64,000 nt of DNA from NCBI GenBank assembly GCA_022394755.1, contig JAGFCA010000055.1, positions 1 through 64,000 of the forward strand, written 5' to 3'. The translations under genes were made by a program, and so were the position numbers. The notes below the pieces were generated by a model. The model did no database searches. It had not been told where the DNA came from and saw only the letters and a program-made list of their open reading frames with translations. This document shows, piece after piece, positions 47,885 through 56,350 of the stretch; positions within the stretch are counted from its first letter, which is position 1, and every line of letters starts with the position of its first letter. Source of the stretch: Candidatus Poribacteria bacterium. Its GTDB lineage: Bacteria > Poribacteria > WGA-4E > WGA-3G.

Positions 47885-48287
47885 TTGAATGCTCCTTGTT
47901 TTCCTATTAATTATTAACTGTAAATAACTAATTACATTTATGAAATATTAACTTTTTTAGACATATCAATAGGTGAATATTGTTCTGATAAATTGGAATG
48001 AAACATAAATTCAACCTTGACAAACGAACTAAGTATAATGTAATATAATACCTATTATCACAATAACACTATTTACATATAGTCTTTAACTATAATTACT
48101 TGTAAAAGTATTTGTGTATAGTTGTTTTATATAAGGCTATAATTTTAGTCTATTATAGATAATATCTTTTGTTGTGTCAAAAGAAACATAGAACATATCA
48201 AAATGAAGAGATGAATATATTTCCACAACCAATAAGTAATAGCTTTAGACATCTTCACAATTTCAAGAAATACACAGGTGCATAAAA
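47885..48287. other. Non-coding region, long leader of the cold-shock fusion gene
   Basis: 403 bases with no gene. It separates the minus-strand amidohydrolase from the plus-strand cold-shock/Hfq-like gene and contains a candidate promoter at 48017-48046. That would leave a 5' untranslated leader of roughly 235 bases, with several short AT stems (for example TACTT/AAGTA near 48099-48112). Long leaders are usual for cold-shock genes. Confidence 0.55.
48017..48046 (+). promoter_or_regulatory. Candidate sigma-70-type promoter
   Basis: TTGACA at 48017-48022 is a perfect -35 box; TAATAT at 48041-48046 lies 18 bases on as a fair -10 box. A perfect TATAAT at 48044-48049 is spaced at 21, less good. 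It points to the cold-shock/Hfq-like gene. Confidence 0.45.
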
Positions 48288-49211
48288 ATGCCTACAGGAC
48301 GGATTAAGTATTACAATCCGGATAAAGGATTTGGATTTATAGCTCAAGATAGCAGTGATGAGGATGTATTCTTGCATAGTTCTGCGATTAAACAGGCGGA
48401 TTATGAAGAACTCAGAGTAGGACAACGTGTTAAGTTTAATATCGTTGAAGGTGATAAAGGCTTAGTGGCAAAAAATGTTGAAGTCTTACTAACACCAACT
48501 GAACGTAGATGGTTACGTCAAGGCAAGACGATTATTCCACGAGGTTATTCTGGTTTTCCATCACAAAATCAAGATCAATTTCTTGAAAGAGATACAGAAT
48601 TTTCAAAAGATATTGATAGAGATAATATTGATAATTACACATATGACAGTCCTGATGACAGTAAAGATAGTAGCGAATCTTCAGGACGTACTTTACCTGG
48701 AAGTGTTGGGAAAGAACAATCTTCCAGACAATTGAGTTTTGGTGATCTTTACATTCTCAAGCAGATAAACTTTGAAACACCAATGTTTTTTTCTTTGTTC
48801 AATAATCAACAATTACCTGCAATTGTATTACAGATGACTCTATCTGGATTGACTGTAAACTCCAATGGTAAGGAAATGGTAATTCCGAAAAAAGACATAA
48901 AATATTGCTATAAGGATGTAGATGCTGAAAATGTCCATACTCTATTAGTATATAATGAAGAAATAAAATCACAGGAACTTAAACCTATTGATTCTACTGA
49001 AGATAGTTATATAATTGATTCAGAACTAATTCGTCAAGCCAGAAAGGATGGTAATTCTATTGAAGTAACTCTTAGAGAGGGTGAAATTTTTCTTGGCACA
49101 GTAGATTGGATTAGTCCTTATGAAATTAAAATGGTTTTGAAAAACGGTTCGAAAGTAGTTGTTTTTCGTCATGCAATTTGTGCTTTTTCACTGGTAACGG
49201 GGGAGATGTAA
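48288..49211 (+). CDS. Cold-shock domain fused to two tandem Sm/Hfq-like domains
   Basis: 307 residues. Residues 1-68 are a complete cold-shock domain with RNP1 'KGFGFIA' and RNP2 'DVFLHSSAI'. Residues 69-147 are a basic then acidic, Ser/Asp-rich flexible linker. Residues ~151-208 ('ILKQINFETPMFFSLFNNQQ' ... 'VIPKKDIKYC') and ~245-301 ('LIRQARKDGNSIEVTLREGE' ... 'VVVFRHAICAF') each have the Hfq layout: short N-terminal helix, then five strands, with the second ending in FRHAIC against YKHAIS of E. coli Hfq. The first Sm unit lacks the His. Likely an RNA-binding chaperone. SD AGGTG precedes the ATG. The next gene starts one base after its stop. Confidence 0.85.
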   Translation: MPTGRIKYYNPDKGFGFIAQDSSDEDVFLHSSAIKQADYEELRVGQRVKFNIVEGDKGLVAKNVEVLLTPTERRWLRQGKTIIPRGYSGFPSQNQDQFLERDTEFSKDIDRDNIDNYTYDSPDDSKDSSESSGRTLPGSVGKEQSSRQLSFGDLYILKQINFETPMFFSLFNNQQLPAIVLQMTLSGLTVNSNGKEMVIPKKDIKYCYKDVDAENVHTLLVYNEEIKSQELKPIDSTEDSYIIDSELIRQARKDGNSIEVTLREGEIFLGTVDWISPYEIKMVLKNGSKVVVFRHAICAFSLVTGEM

Positions 49212-49212
49212 T

Positions 49213-49809
49213 TTGTCTACTGATCCTGCTCAAGTCAAGGAAAAATATCGCCAACTTGTGTCCGAAATAAACCAGGATGTAGATCGTATTCGACAAGAAT
49301 ATGGAAAATATCCTTGCCCAACAGATTGTTTTCAATGTTGTAATAACACATCAACAATCCCAATAAGTGAAGTTGAGGCAAGAGACTTACAGATCGGACT
49401 AAATGCCCTCCCAAGACAAATTAGACTTCATATATATAATAAAGCCTTAAAGACTATAAAGGTTTTGGAGTCTAAAGGATTTACATCCGATTCAATGGTG
49501 AAAGATTCTGGACTCGAAGCCATTGACATTATAAAAGGACAATCTTATGGTCAATGTCCTATGTTAATCGGCGGTGTCTGCTCTGTATATGAACATAGAC
49601 CTGTCATTTGTCGTGTCTGGGGATATCCTATTGACAACGGAAATGAATTGGCTTGTTGTCGGAAGACATTTATAGGACAACGTAGAAATTTCAATCCTGT
49701 AAAATACTCTCTATATTGGCAGAAATGTAAGACTTTGAGCGAGGATCTGGGTGTATTTAAAAAAACACCCGCTTGCTATACAGTCTTAAAGTTAATAGAT
49801 ACAAAGTAG
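49213..49809 (+). CDS. YkgJ-family cysteine-cluster protein
   Basis: 198 residues starting at a TTG that lies one base after the stop of the cold-shock/Hfq-like gene, with GGGGGAG upstream, so translation is probably coupled. The family's Cys pattern is complete: 'CPTDCFQCCNN' (C-x3-C-x2-C-C) in the N-terminal part, then 'CPMLIGGVCSVYEHRPVICR' and a later Cys pair ('LACCRK'). YkgJ-type proteins are thought to bind iron-sulfur or zinc; some related proteins act in oxidative modification or metal handling, but no role is settled. Pairing with an RNA-chaperone-like gene hints at a shared function, which is inference only. Confidence 0.85.
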   Translation: MSTDPAQVKEKYRQLVSEINQDVDRIRQEYGKYPCPTDCFQCCNNTSTIPISEVEARDLQIGLNALPRQIRLHIYNKALKTIKVLESKGFTSDSMVKDSGLEAIDIIKGQSYGQCPMLIGGVCSVYEHRPVICRVWGYPIDNGNELACCRKTFIGQRRNFNPVKYSLYWQKCKTLSEDLGVFKKTPACYTVLKLIDTK

Positions 49810-49874
49810 ATTGGGATAATTTAATTAGTGAACCCTTCGATTTAATTGTATAGGAGTAGTAAAATATCTGTCTA

Positions 49875-50177
49875 TTATACTGTTAATTCCCTTAAGAAAT
49901 CGTATGTATATATACCCGTTTTGTGTCCATCACTCCACTGAATTCGAATAGCATACCTTCCAACCTTTTGTATATTCACAATTTGTAGCTTCTCCCAAAA
50001 TTCATCAGTTGGTAATATCTGTAAAGGATTTTCTTCATTTCTAACAGCATCACATCTGGCACAAGGACATTTTTCTCTTAATGTACGGTAAGTGCATTCA
50101 GATTCCACACCATCTTTCCATTGAATAAATAAACTATTCGTCAGACGTCTTATTTCTACTGGTTGATTTTCATTCAT
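49875..50177 (-). CDS. DUF971-family protein
   Basis: 100 residues, the usual size. Two strand-rich halves frame a Cys motif 'CPCARCD', and 'RIQWSDGHKTGIYTYDFLRE' is the family's hallmark ending (as in the N-terminal domain of gamma-butyrobetaine hydroxylases). DUF971 proteins are linked to iron-sulfur cluster assembly, often fused or adjacent to Mrp/ApbC ATPases. It is 31 bases downstream of a ferredoxin gene on the same strand, which fits that role. No clear ribosome-binding site is seen. Confidence 0.88.
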   Translation of the reverse strand: MNENQPVEIRRLTNSLFIQWKDGVESECTYRTLREKCPCARCDAVRNEENPLQILPTDEFWEKLQIVNIQKVGRYAIRIQWSDGHKTGIYTYDFLRELTV

Positions 50178-50208
50178 ATATTTTTTTTAATTTCTATTTA
50201 CATAGTAT

Positions 50209-50478
50209 TCAGTCAAAACGAAAGAAGTTTGCATTTATCTGAGTGTAATGTTCCCATTCATCTGGAACATCTTCTTCCATGAAGATAGCCTCAACAGGAC
50301 ACTCTGGTTCACATACGCCACAATCTATGCATTCATGAGGATCAATATAAAGCTGATTAACTGATTGATATTCATCTGGATTATCAACTGGATTGGGTTG
50401 AATGCAATCAACTGGACATACATCAATACATGCATTGTCTTTGAGATCAATACAAGGTTCACATATTACATATGTCAA
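50209..50478 (-). CDS. Seven-iron-type ferredoxin (3Fe-4S/4Fe-4S)
   Basis: 89 residues. Cys9-x7-Cys17-x3-Cys21-x3-Cys25 ('CIDVCPVDCI') and Cys50-x2-Cys53-x2-Cys56-x3-Cys60 ('CIDCGVCEPECPVEAIF') reproduce the spacing of Azotobacter ferredoxin I, which holds one 3Fe-4S and one 4Fe-4S cluster; an extra Cys6 is present and a ~10-residue insertion ('NPVDNPDEYQ') separates the two halves. It carries electrons in the cytosol. The start codon is TTG, supported by GAGGAG nine bases upstream. Its neighbour is a DUF971 gene. Confidence 0.93.
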   Translation of the reverse strand: MTYVICEPCIDLKDNACIDVCPVDCIQPNPVDNPDEYQSVNQLYIDPHECIDCGVCEPECPVEAIFMEEDVPDEWEHYTQINANFFRFD

Positions 50479-50647
50479 AGTAATTTTCTCCTCAATAAAG
50501 TTTGGACTTTATGAACAATGTAAAACAACCTATCCTATCATCTGTAGAAAGTAAGTTGATTAACACAACACTTAATTTCATAGAAATTCAAACGGTTACA
50601 TCCATGAAGTAATACTATAAAAGGTTTGAAATCATTAGAAAATACTA

Positions 50648-51460
50648 CTATTCTACAGCAACAATTGATATTTTCCATTTCTCAGCCTGTTCATAGAACG
50701 TATCGGAATCCATAATAAATGTACGGTTAGCCTCTACAGCTAACACACTACCATTTACAGAGTGAATTGTCTTTAATGTATCCATACCTACCGTAGGAAT
50801 GTCAATACGAAAGTCATGCTCCACAGCTGCAGCTTTTGCAACAATTATACCTTTTCCACCTAATTCCCCACCTCTACAAATGGTAAGGTCTGTTCCTTCA
50901 ATAGCTTCTACAGCTAATACAATCTGATTTTTGACGACAACAGTCTGTCCTATTTCTTTATTAGCAGTCTCTCTGGCAATATTTATCCCCAATTTAATAT
51001 CTTCCCATTGAGAAGAAGTAGGTTTACGTTTTGTTAGAATTCCTGGTTTAGGTAACAAATGTGGAAGAAAATGATCCTGCTTTAAAATTGAAAATCCTGA
51101 CTCTTGAAAATGACAAAGGATTGCTGTTACAATCGATGATGGATTATGACGATGTTTCGCAAGGAGTTTAATAGTAGTTTTATCGATTTTAAATGGACTT
51201 AATAATATACTGGGTTCAACTTTTCCTATGAGAATTAAATGTGTAACACTACGATCCAGAAGTTTCTTTGTAATCTTCCCTATCTGACCAACTCCAAATT
51301 CATAAACATCACACTTTAAATCTGAGTAACAAGGATGATCATCCTTTGAAACTTTTATGATAACGGGGTGTTTTCCTTGTTCGATTGCGTTTTTTGCTAC
51401 AAGTAAAGGTAACTGACCTGCTCCAGCAATAATACCTAATTTATCAATTTCATTACTCAT
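50648..51460 (-). CDS. lpxI: UDP-2,3-diacylglucosamine pyrophosphatase LpxI
   Basis: 270 residues (formerly DUF1009). It hydrolyses UDP-2,3-diacylglucosamine to lipid X and UMP in lipid A biosynthesis, as an alternative to LpxH. The N-terminal domain starts 'LGIIAGAGQLPLLVAKNAIE', and the C-terminal catalytic domain has 'NIARETANKEIGQTVVVKNQ', 'AVEAIEGTDLTICRGGELGG' and 'RIDIPTVGMDTLKTI', all family signatures; the Asp of 'EGTD' is the expected catalytic-region residue. Its presence means the organism has lipopolysaccharide or a similar lipid A. No other lpx gene is next to it. Confidence 0.93.
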   Translation of the reverse strand: MSNEIDKLGIIAGAGQLPLLVAKNAIEQGKHPVIIKVSKDDHPCYSDLKCDVYEFGVGQIGKITKKLLDRSVTHLILIGKVEPSILLSPFKIDKTTIKLLAKHRHNPSSIVTAILCHFQESGFSILKQDHFLPHLLPKPGILTKRKPTSSQWEDIKLGINIARETANKEIGQTVVVKNQIVLAVEAIEGTDLTICRGGELGGKGIIVAKAAAVEHDFRIDIPTVGMDTLKTIHSVNGSVLAVEANRTFIMDSDTFYEQAEKWKISIVAVE

Positions 51461-51505
51461 AGATAATCGTATTGAATTATTATATTGAAAACCAAAATTT
51501 TTGTA

Positions 51506-52747
51506 TTACGTATGCCTAATAGCATCAATTGGAGTAAGCTTAGCAGCTTGACTTGCAGGATAAAAACCGAAAAATATTCCAACAGCTGTTCCCGCTGCAA
51601 CGGAAGTTAGAACAGATTTTATAGTAATTACGGAAGGCCAACTAAGTGCTCCATTCATAAATTTATCAACTGCCCAAGAAAAACCTTGGCCCATAAATGC
51701 ACCTAATATAATTCCCAATATACTACCTATGAGACATAATAAGATAGATTCAGTAAGAAATTGGAATCTAATATGATATTTTTTCGCCCCTACAGCTTTT
51801 CTCAATCCTATTTCAGGAATACGTTCAGTAACAGAAACAAGCATTATATTAAGTATACCGATACCACCAACAATCAGAGATACAGAAGCAATAATTACCA
51901 GTACCATCTCAATAATAAAGATTGTCCTTTTCGCACTTTCAATACCTTTTTGTGCTTGCCATGTCCTAAAGAATGTATCATCTCCACCATGGTTACGTCT
52001 TATAATGGTTTGCACTTCTTTAACCGCTTGATCCACTAATAATGGACTTTTTGCCCGTACCATAATATGACCTACATTGTCATGACCCCAGAACCTTGTT
52101 TGAGCAGTTGTAATAGGAATGAATATCATATTGTCATCACTCTTACCTGCCTCTAACCCTGGACCTCGACTATCCATGATTCCTATCACGTTATAGCGTT
52201 TCCTATTAATAGATATTTCTTTTCCTATAGGATCCATTCCTTTGAATTGTTCTTTCCATACTTGCGATCCAATCACACACACTTTATTCCATAAATCCAT
52301 ATCTGTATCAGCAAGAAATCTCCCATACTGTGTATGCCATTGACGAACAGCTTGATATTCCACTGTTGTCGCTCGCATATAAGTTTTCTGATGTTTGCCT
52401 TGTACTTCCAAATCAATGTAATAACTACCCTCTACAGTTGCAACCTCTACTGATGGACATTGATTCATCACATCTTGTAAGTCCTCCATGTTTAAATAGT
52501 GTGGACTTGTATTTCTTTGCCATCGATTGTTTTTGCGGATATGTCCTGGTCTATAAACCCCAAACATGCTTGGACCGCCAATCTTTTCAAACTCTAACAT
52601 TATGAGTTTTTCAGCACCAGCTCCTAACGACATCATCGCAATAACTCCTGCAATTCCTATAGTTATACCTAATAATGTAAGGATTGTCCGAATTTTACTT
52701 GCTTTTAAAGCAGAAAGTGCCGTAATAAGATTTTCTATGATTCTCAT
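51506..52747 (-). CDS. MacB/FtsX-type ABC transporter permease
   Basis: 413 residues. One N-terminal membrane helix ('IRTILTLLGITIGIAGVIAM'), a ~230-residue periplasmic MacB-core domain, then three C-terminal helices with 'GIGILNIMLVSVTERIPEIG' and 'LRKAVGAKKYHIRFQFLTES', the classic FtsX-domain coupling region. MacB-family pumps act on macrolides, lipoproteins or peptides by mechanotransmission. The ATPase and membrane-fusion partners are not adjacent: the gene upstream is divergent and lpxI follows. 'Orphan' permease here. Confidence 0.9.
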   Translation of the reverse strand: MRIIENLITALSALKASKIRTILTLLGITIGIAGVIAMMSLGAGAEKLIMLEFEKIGGPSMFGVYRPGHIRKNNRWQRNTSPHYLNMEDLQDVMNQCPSVEVATVEGSYYIDLEVQGKHQKTYMRATTVEYQAVRQWHTQYGRFLADTDMDLWNKVCVIGSQVWKEQFKGMDPIGKEISINRKRYNVIGIMDSRGPGLEAGKSDDNMIFIPITTAQTRFWGHDNVGHIMVRAKSPLLVDQAVKEVQTIIRRNHGGDDTFFRTWQAQKGIESAKRTIFIIEMVLVIIASVSLIVGGIGILNIMLVSVTERIPEIGLRKAVGAKKYHIRFQFLTESILLCLIGSILGIILGAFMGQGFSWAVDKFMNGALSWPSVITIKSVLTSVAAGTAVGIFFGFYPASQAAKLTPIDAIRHT

Positions 52748-52824
52748 GATAAATTACTACTATATAGAATTTGTATTATCAGATACAGTTATAGTCATTG
52801 TGAACGTATAATACAGATGGTATA

Positions 52825-54753
52825 ATGGATTCAATATTTACTACTATATTAGTATTACAGTATACTACAAAGTCTCTATATGTGCAACTGTCTTCAAGTA
52901 TACATTACTATGAAACATACAGAATGAATACAGACTTAAATACATTCCTACAATACCCAAAGAATACTCAATCCACTCTACATCACTCTGAATTAAAAAA
53001 AATAGATTCATATGGGAATAAAGTTTGGATACAATTGCCTAATAATCTAATTCAGACCCGTTATTTCTTAAATGTAATTCAGCTTAAATTCAACCCATCT
53101 GATCCAACAGATGTTATTAGGGAAGAACTATTAAAGGTTACTACAGTTAATGACACAGTGAAACATGGTTCAAAATACAACGGCTATTTCCTTATTGGTG
53201 AATCTCCTATTCGCGGATTATTTTATAACATTACTCAACAAATTAATGAATCAATTGATTCTGATAAAATACTAAATAAACTACGGGGAAGATCCGTTCT
53301 TTATATATATCAGACTAAAATTGGTAAAAATGATTTGTTATCAAATAAAGGTGTAAGCAAATTCATTAATGAAACACTAAATAGTTATATTGAGTACTAT
53401 GGTACAGATTCAATACTTGGCTTCTCAATTGAGTTACCTAAATACCTTTCAATTTTATCCTCTAATGGTTTAATGATCCCTTGGACAAATTCTATTACTG
53501 ATTATATTGAGAATTGTTTGGACAGTATTGATAGCGATCTATCGTCAATCAATAATCAAAGTTTATTACCATCTATATTTTTTGAAACTCACAATTCACC
53601 TATTATCAGAGGTATTTATTGGCAGTATTTGACATTTAAATTTAAGACATGCTTTCTTGATACGATAAATGCATATTGTAATGATAAATCTCTTCAATTT
53701 GCTGTAACTATCAATGAGAGTGCAAGGTGTTTACAATATGATTTGGGAACATTATTAAGTAATATAGATTTCCCAATACTAATATCAGATGATACTGATA
53801 CCACACGACGTTTTGTTGTAGTAAAATCACTATGTAGTCAATCAAGACAAGTTGGAATTGTAAGAAAGAATGAACATACTACCCTTTTATGTCAAAATGA
53901 TGCCTCCAAAGGATTCACTGAATGGCTTAACTATGACTGTCGTTCAATTCAAAATGTCCCTAATACCATCGGATATCTCCATAAGAATTTAATTAATGGA
54001 GATCCAATCAGACCTATACTCATCTTGTCACCAATACAAAGTCTTTGGATGAAACCCGATGAAAAAGAGTGGAATAAAATTACAAGTCAATTTGCCTGGT
54101 TATGTGATTGTGTATGGAAATTAGGATATGATTTTGATATCGTTTCAGAAAAACAATTGGCTTCAGGTATTATTGATACTTCAAATAGATCAATCACTAT
54201 TGAAGATACCATATACCAACTCGTTTTAATTCCATCCTGTATATCATTACATGAAATTTCAGTTAAACGATTAAAGGAATTTACCAAATCTAAAGGAAAA
54301 TTAGTTTTTAATAATCCATCACCATATCTTCTTAATGGTAAAATAGGTTTAGCACCTTATCAATTAGAGAAATTGATTTATGGTAGATCTACATATATAC
54401 TTGATGGCACACCAACTGAAAGAGAAGAGAAATTACGACGATGTTTTTCTAAGTGGGCTAATTTAAACATTAACGTCTATTACCATAATAAGGAAAACAG
54501 AGCTGAAGAAATAAAAGTTCATGAAAGAAAAATAGCTAATGGAAATATATACTATTTGTTTAACTCAGTTAGTAATAACATTCATACTATTATTGAATTT
54601 TCAGGTGATAACCAGAGTATTGTTGAAATAGATCTAAAAAATGGGGACATATTACATCCAGAATATAGGAATGCAAACAAAAAGACTTACCATGATTGTA
54701 TTTTCTCACCAATGCAGCCTCGACTTTTCATTGTAAAAAATACTGATATATAA
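52825..54753 (+). CDS. Glycoside-hydrolase-like protein with degenerate barrel
   Basis: 642 residues if started at 52825; an in-frame ATG at 52924 ('MNTDLNTFLQYPKNTQ') may be the real start, as the first 33 residues are poorly coding-like. Residues ~130-340 read like a TIM-barrel glycosidase ('GYFLIGESPIRGLFYN', 'SILGFSIELPKYL', 'PSIFFET') in an order seen in GH42/GH106-like enzymes. Residues ~395-500 ('IRPILILSPIQSLWMKPDEK', 'LGYDFDIVSEKQL') match the trimerisation-type flavodoxin-like domain of those families, and the tail is a beta-sandwich ('ANGNIYYLFNS'). No signal peptide. Catalytic acids not certain. Confidence 0.5.
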   Translation: MDSIFTTILVLQYTTKSLYVQLSSSIHYYETYRMNTDLNTFLQYPKNTQSTLHHSELKKIDSYGNKVWIQLPNNLIQTRYFLNVIQLKFNPSDPTDVIREELLKVTTVNDTVKHGSKYNGYFLIGESPIRGLFYNITQQINESIDSDKILNKLRGRSVLYIYQTKIGKNDLLSNKGVSKFINETLNSYIEYYGTDSILGFSIELPKYLSILSSNGLMIPWTNSITDYIENCLDSIDSDLSSINNQSLLPSIFFETHNSPIIRGIYWQYLTFKFKTCFLDTINAYCNDKSLQFAVTINESARCLQYDLGTLLSNIDFPILISDDTDTTRRFVVVKSLCSQSRQVGIVRKNEHTTLLCQNDASKGFTEWLNYDCRSIQNVPNTIGYLHKNLINGDPIRPILILSPIQSLWMKPDEKEWNKITSQFAWLCDCVWKLGYDFDIVSEKQLASGIIDTSNRSITIEDTIYQLVLIPSCISLHEISVKRLKEFTKSKGKLVFNNPSPYLLNGKIGLAPYQLEKLIYGRSTYILDGTPTEREEKLRRCFSKWANLNINVYYHNKENRAEEIKVHERKIANGNIYYLFNSVSNNIHTIIEFSGDNQSIVEIDLKNGDILHPEYRNANKKTYHDCIFSPMQPRLFIVKNTDI

Positions 54754-54816
54754 AGCTGGTTCTATAAAGTTGTAGTTGCTTAAGAAACCGTCGTATAGAC
54801 CTAACACTTGTATTAA

Positions 54817-55032
54817 TCATTGTAGATCCTTAACATTAATTAGTTCATCTATACGTTCAGTACCGTCAATAGGTGATGTCATTGTTGCGTTATAAATTGC
54901 ATTCAATAGTTGGTGTTTATATCTTCCTCTTTCACATTTATTATCAGGTTTTTCACAACCCTTTCCATATACTTTCTTGAATGCTTCTGAATCAAGTAAT
55001 AACCACCTTTCAATATGTGGTTCAGGAATCAT
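54817..55032 (-). pseudogene. Remnant of the AAA-ATPase partner gene (TOPRIM/DUF4276-like end)
   Basis: 71 residues beginning 'MIPEPHIERWLLLDSEAF', then 'KCERGRYKHQLLNAI'. This reads like the C-terminal half of a protein of the DUF4276/OLD-partner type; nothing of an N-terminal half exists, because the ATPase gene ends nine bases upstream. The match is by pattern only and the family name is tentative. Together with the ATPase wreck beside it, it is probably the end of a dead two-gene module. Confidence 0.4.
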
Positions 55033-55040
55033 ATTAATTA

Positions 55041-56337
55041 CTATATCAGAAAAGGAGATAATCTACTATTTTCTGTTAATGTATTTTCTATTTCAGATGT
55101 TTTAAATAAGTGTCCATGACTTGCGATCTGAAACGGTATAATTTCTGTATTATCTTCGACCTTACGACAAACAAATAGAGATTCAGGAGGTATTAGATCA
55201 GGCAATACCGATGAATGTGTAGTAGCGATAAATTGTATGTCTTTAAGAATCATCCGAGTTTCCAAGAATTTTGCAATTCTTTGAATTCTGCGTGGATGTA
55301 TACAGTTCTCTGGTTCCTCAATCCCAATCAATGTAGGTGGTTCCTTTCCTCCAACAAGTGTCAATAGTCCAATAATTCGTAGAGTTCCTTCCGATAAAAC
55401 ACGAGCTGAGATATGTATTGTTCCTTCTTGTGAATCTAATTCTACTTATCCAATTTCATTTACATTTACATTGATAGCAGTAATTGAGGAATCATTTTAT
55501 TTAAAGATTTCTCAATAGACTTAAATTAATCAATATTGTGTACTTTTAAATTATTGAGAAAAGCAGACAGATCCTCTCCCATTGGTCCTATATCGTTTGC
55601 AGCTTTAACAGGATTTGGCAAACGCATTTGTTCTCTTGGTTCAAGATAAAAGTTAGCCAATTTGCTAATTCCTCTTACATAGCTGTTAAATGGGGATAAT
55701 GTGGCGGATAATGTGTTCTGGATAGTATACTGAAGTCAAGAAAACGGTCATAAAATAGTGGATGAGATTGTCCTTCCATTCGTAAGTGTAGTCTGTCGCC
55801 TATTCGTTCTAAAAAAGGTTTCCTGTTTTTCTTTGGTTTTCCAAGAGTAGATAGTGCAGCCAAATACTCATCCGAAACACGTAAGATACCTTTTTTTGGA
55901 AACATTTCTATTTCAATTCTGTATCTGAGTTCCGTTTCTCTTATAGGTTGTGTAGGTCTTATTGCAGTCCTATCATTAGATTGTTGATCTTTATCATTCG
56001 TATCTTTAATATCCTGAATTCGTTGGTTAACACTTCTAATGACTGAAAGTGATAGTTCTACATCCACCTCTATAAGAAACGATATTTTCTCTTTTTCTAA
56101 TAAACTTTTAATTCCCTCTACGCCAAAAGTAAAAGATTCTAATGGGTGTCCACGGTATGGAGGTTCAAATACATCCTCAAGTGAATGACAAGTTGCAATT
56201 CGTGAGAGTAATTGTAATGCATCAAGGAAATTACTTTTGCCTGATGCATTAGGTCCTACTAATACAGTAAGGGGTTTAAGCTTTAACTCAAGATCAACAA
56301 GAGATTTATATCCTTTAATTCTTATTCGTTTTAGCAT
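55041..56337 (-). pseudogene. Broken SMC/RecF-type AAA ATPase (OLD-like, AAA_21)
   Basis: An ATPase of about 430 residues interrupted by at least four lesions. The N-terminal part (56337-55675) has Walker A 'GPNASGKSNFLDALQLL'. Near 55690 the frame shifts; the sequence continues in another frame as 'NFYLEPREQMRLPNPVKAA' up to an in-frame TAA at 55526-55528, resumes as 'IEKSLNKMIPQ', shifts again near 55480-55495, and meets a second TAA at 55446-55448 before 'VELDSQEGTIHISARVLSEG'. The final part carries the Walker B 'LIGIEEPEN' and 'IATTHSSVLPDL'. Such ATPases pair with nucleases or TOPRIM partners in phage defence. SD AGAGAG precedes the ATG. Confidence 0.85.
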
Positions 56338-56350
56338 AATAGTACTCTCT

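Noticed and set aside
55365-56337. Programmed frameshifting in the ATPase gene
   Set aside because: Two shifts plus two nonsense codons are too many for programmed recoding, and no slippery-site pattern was noticed; decay is simpler.
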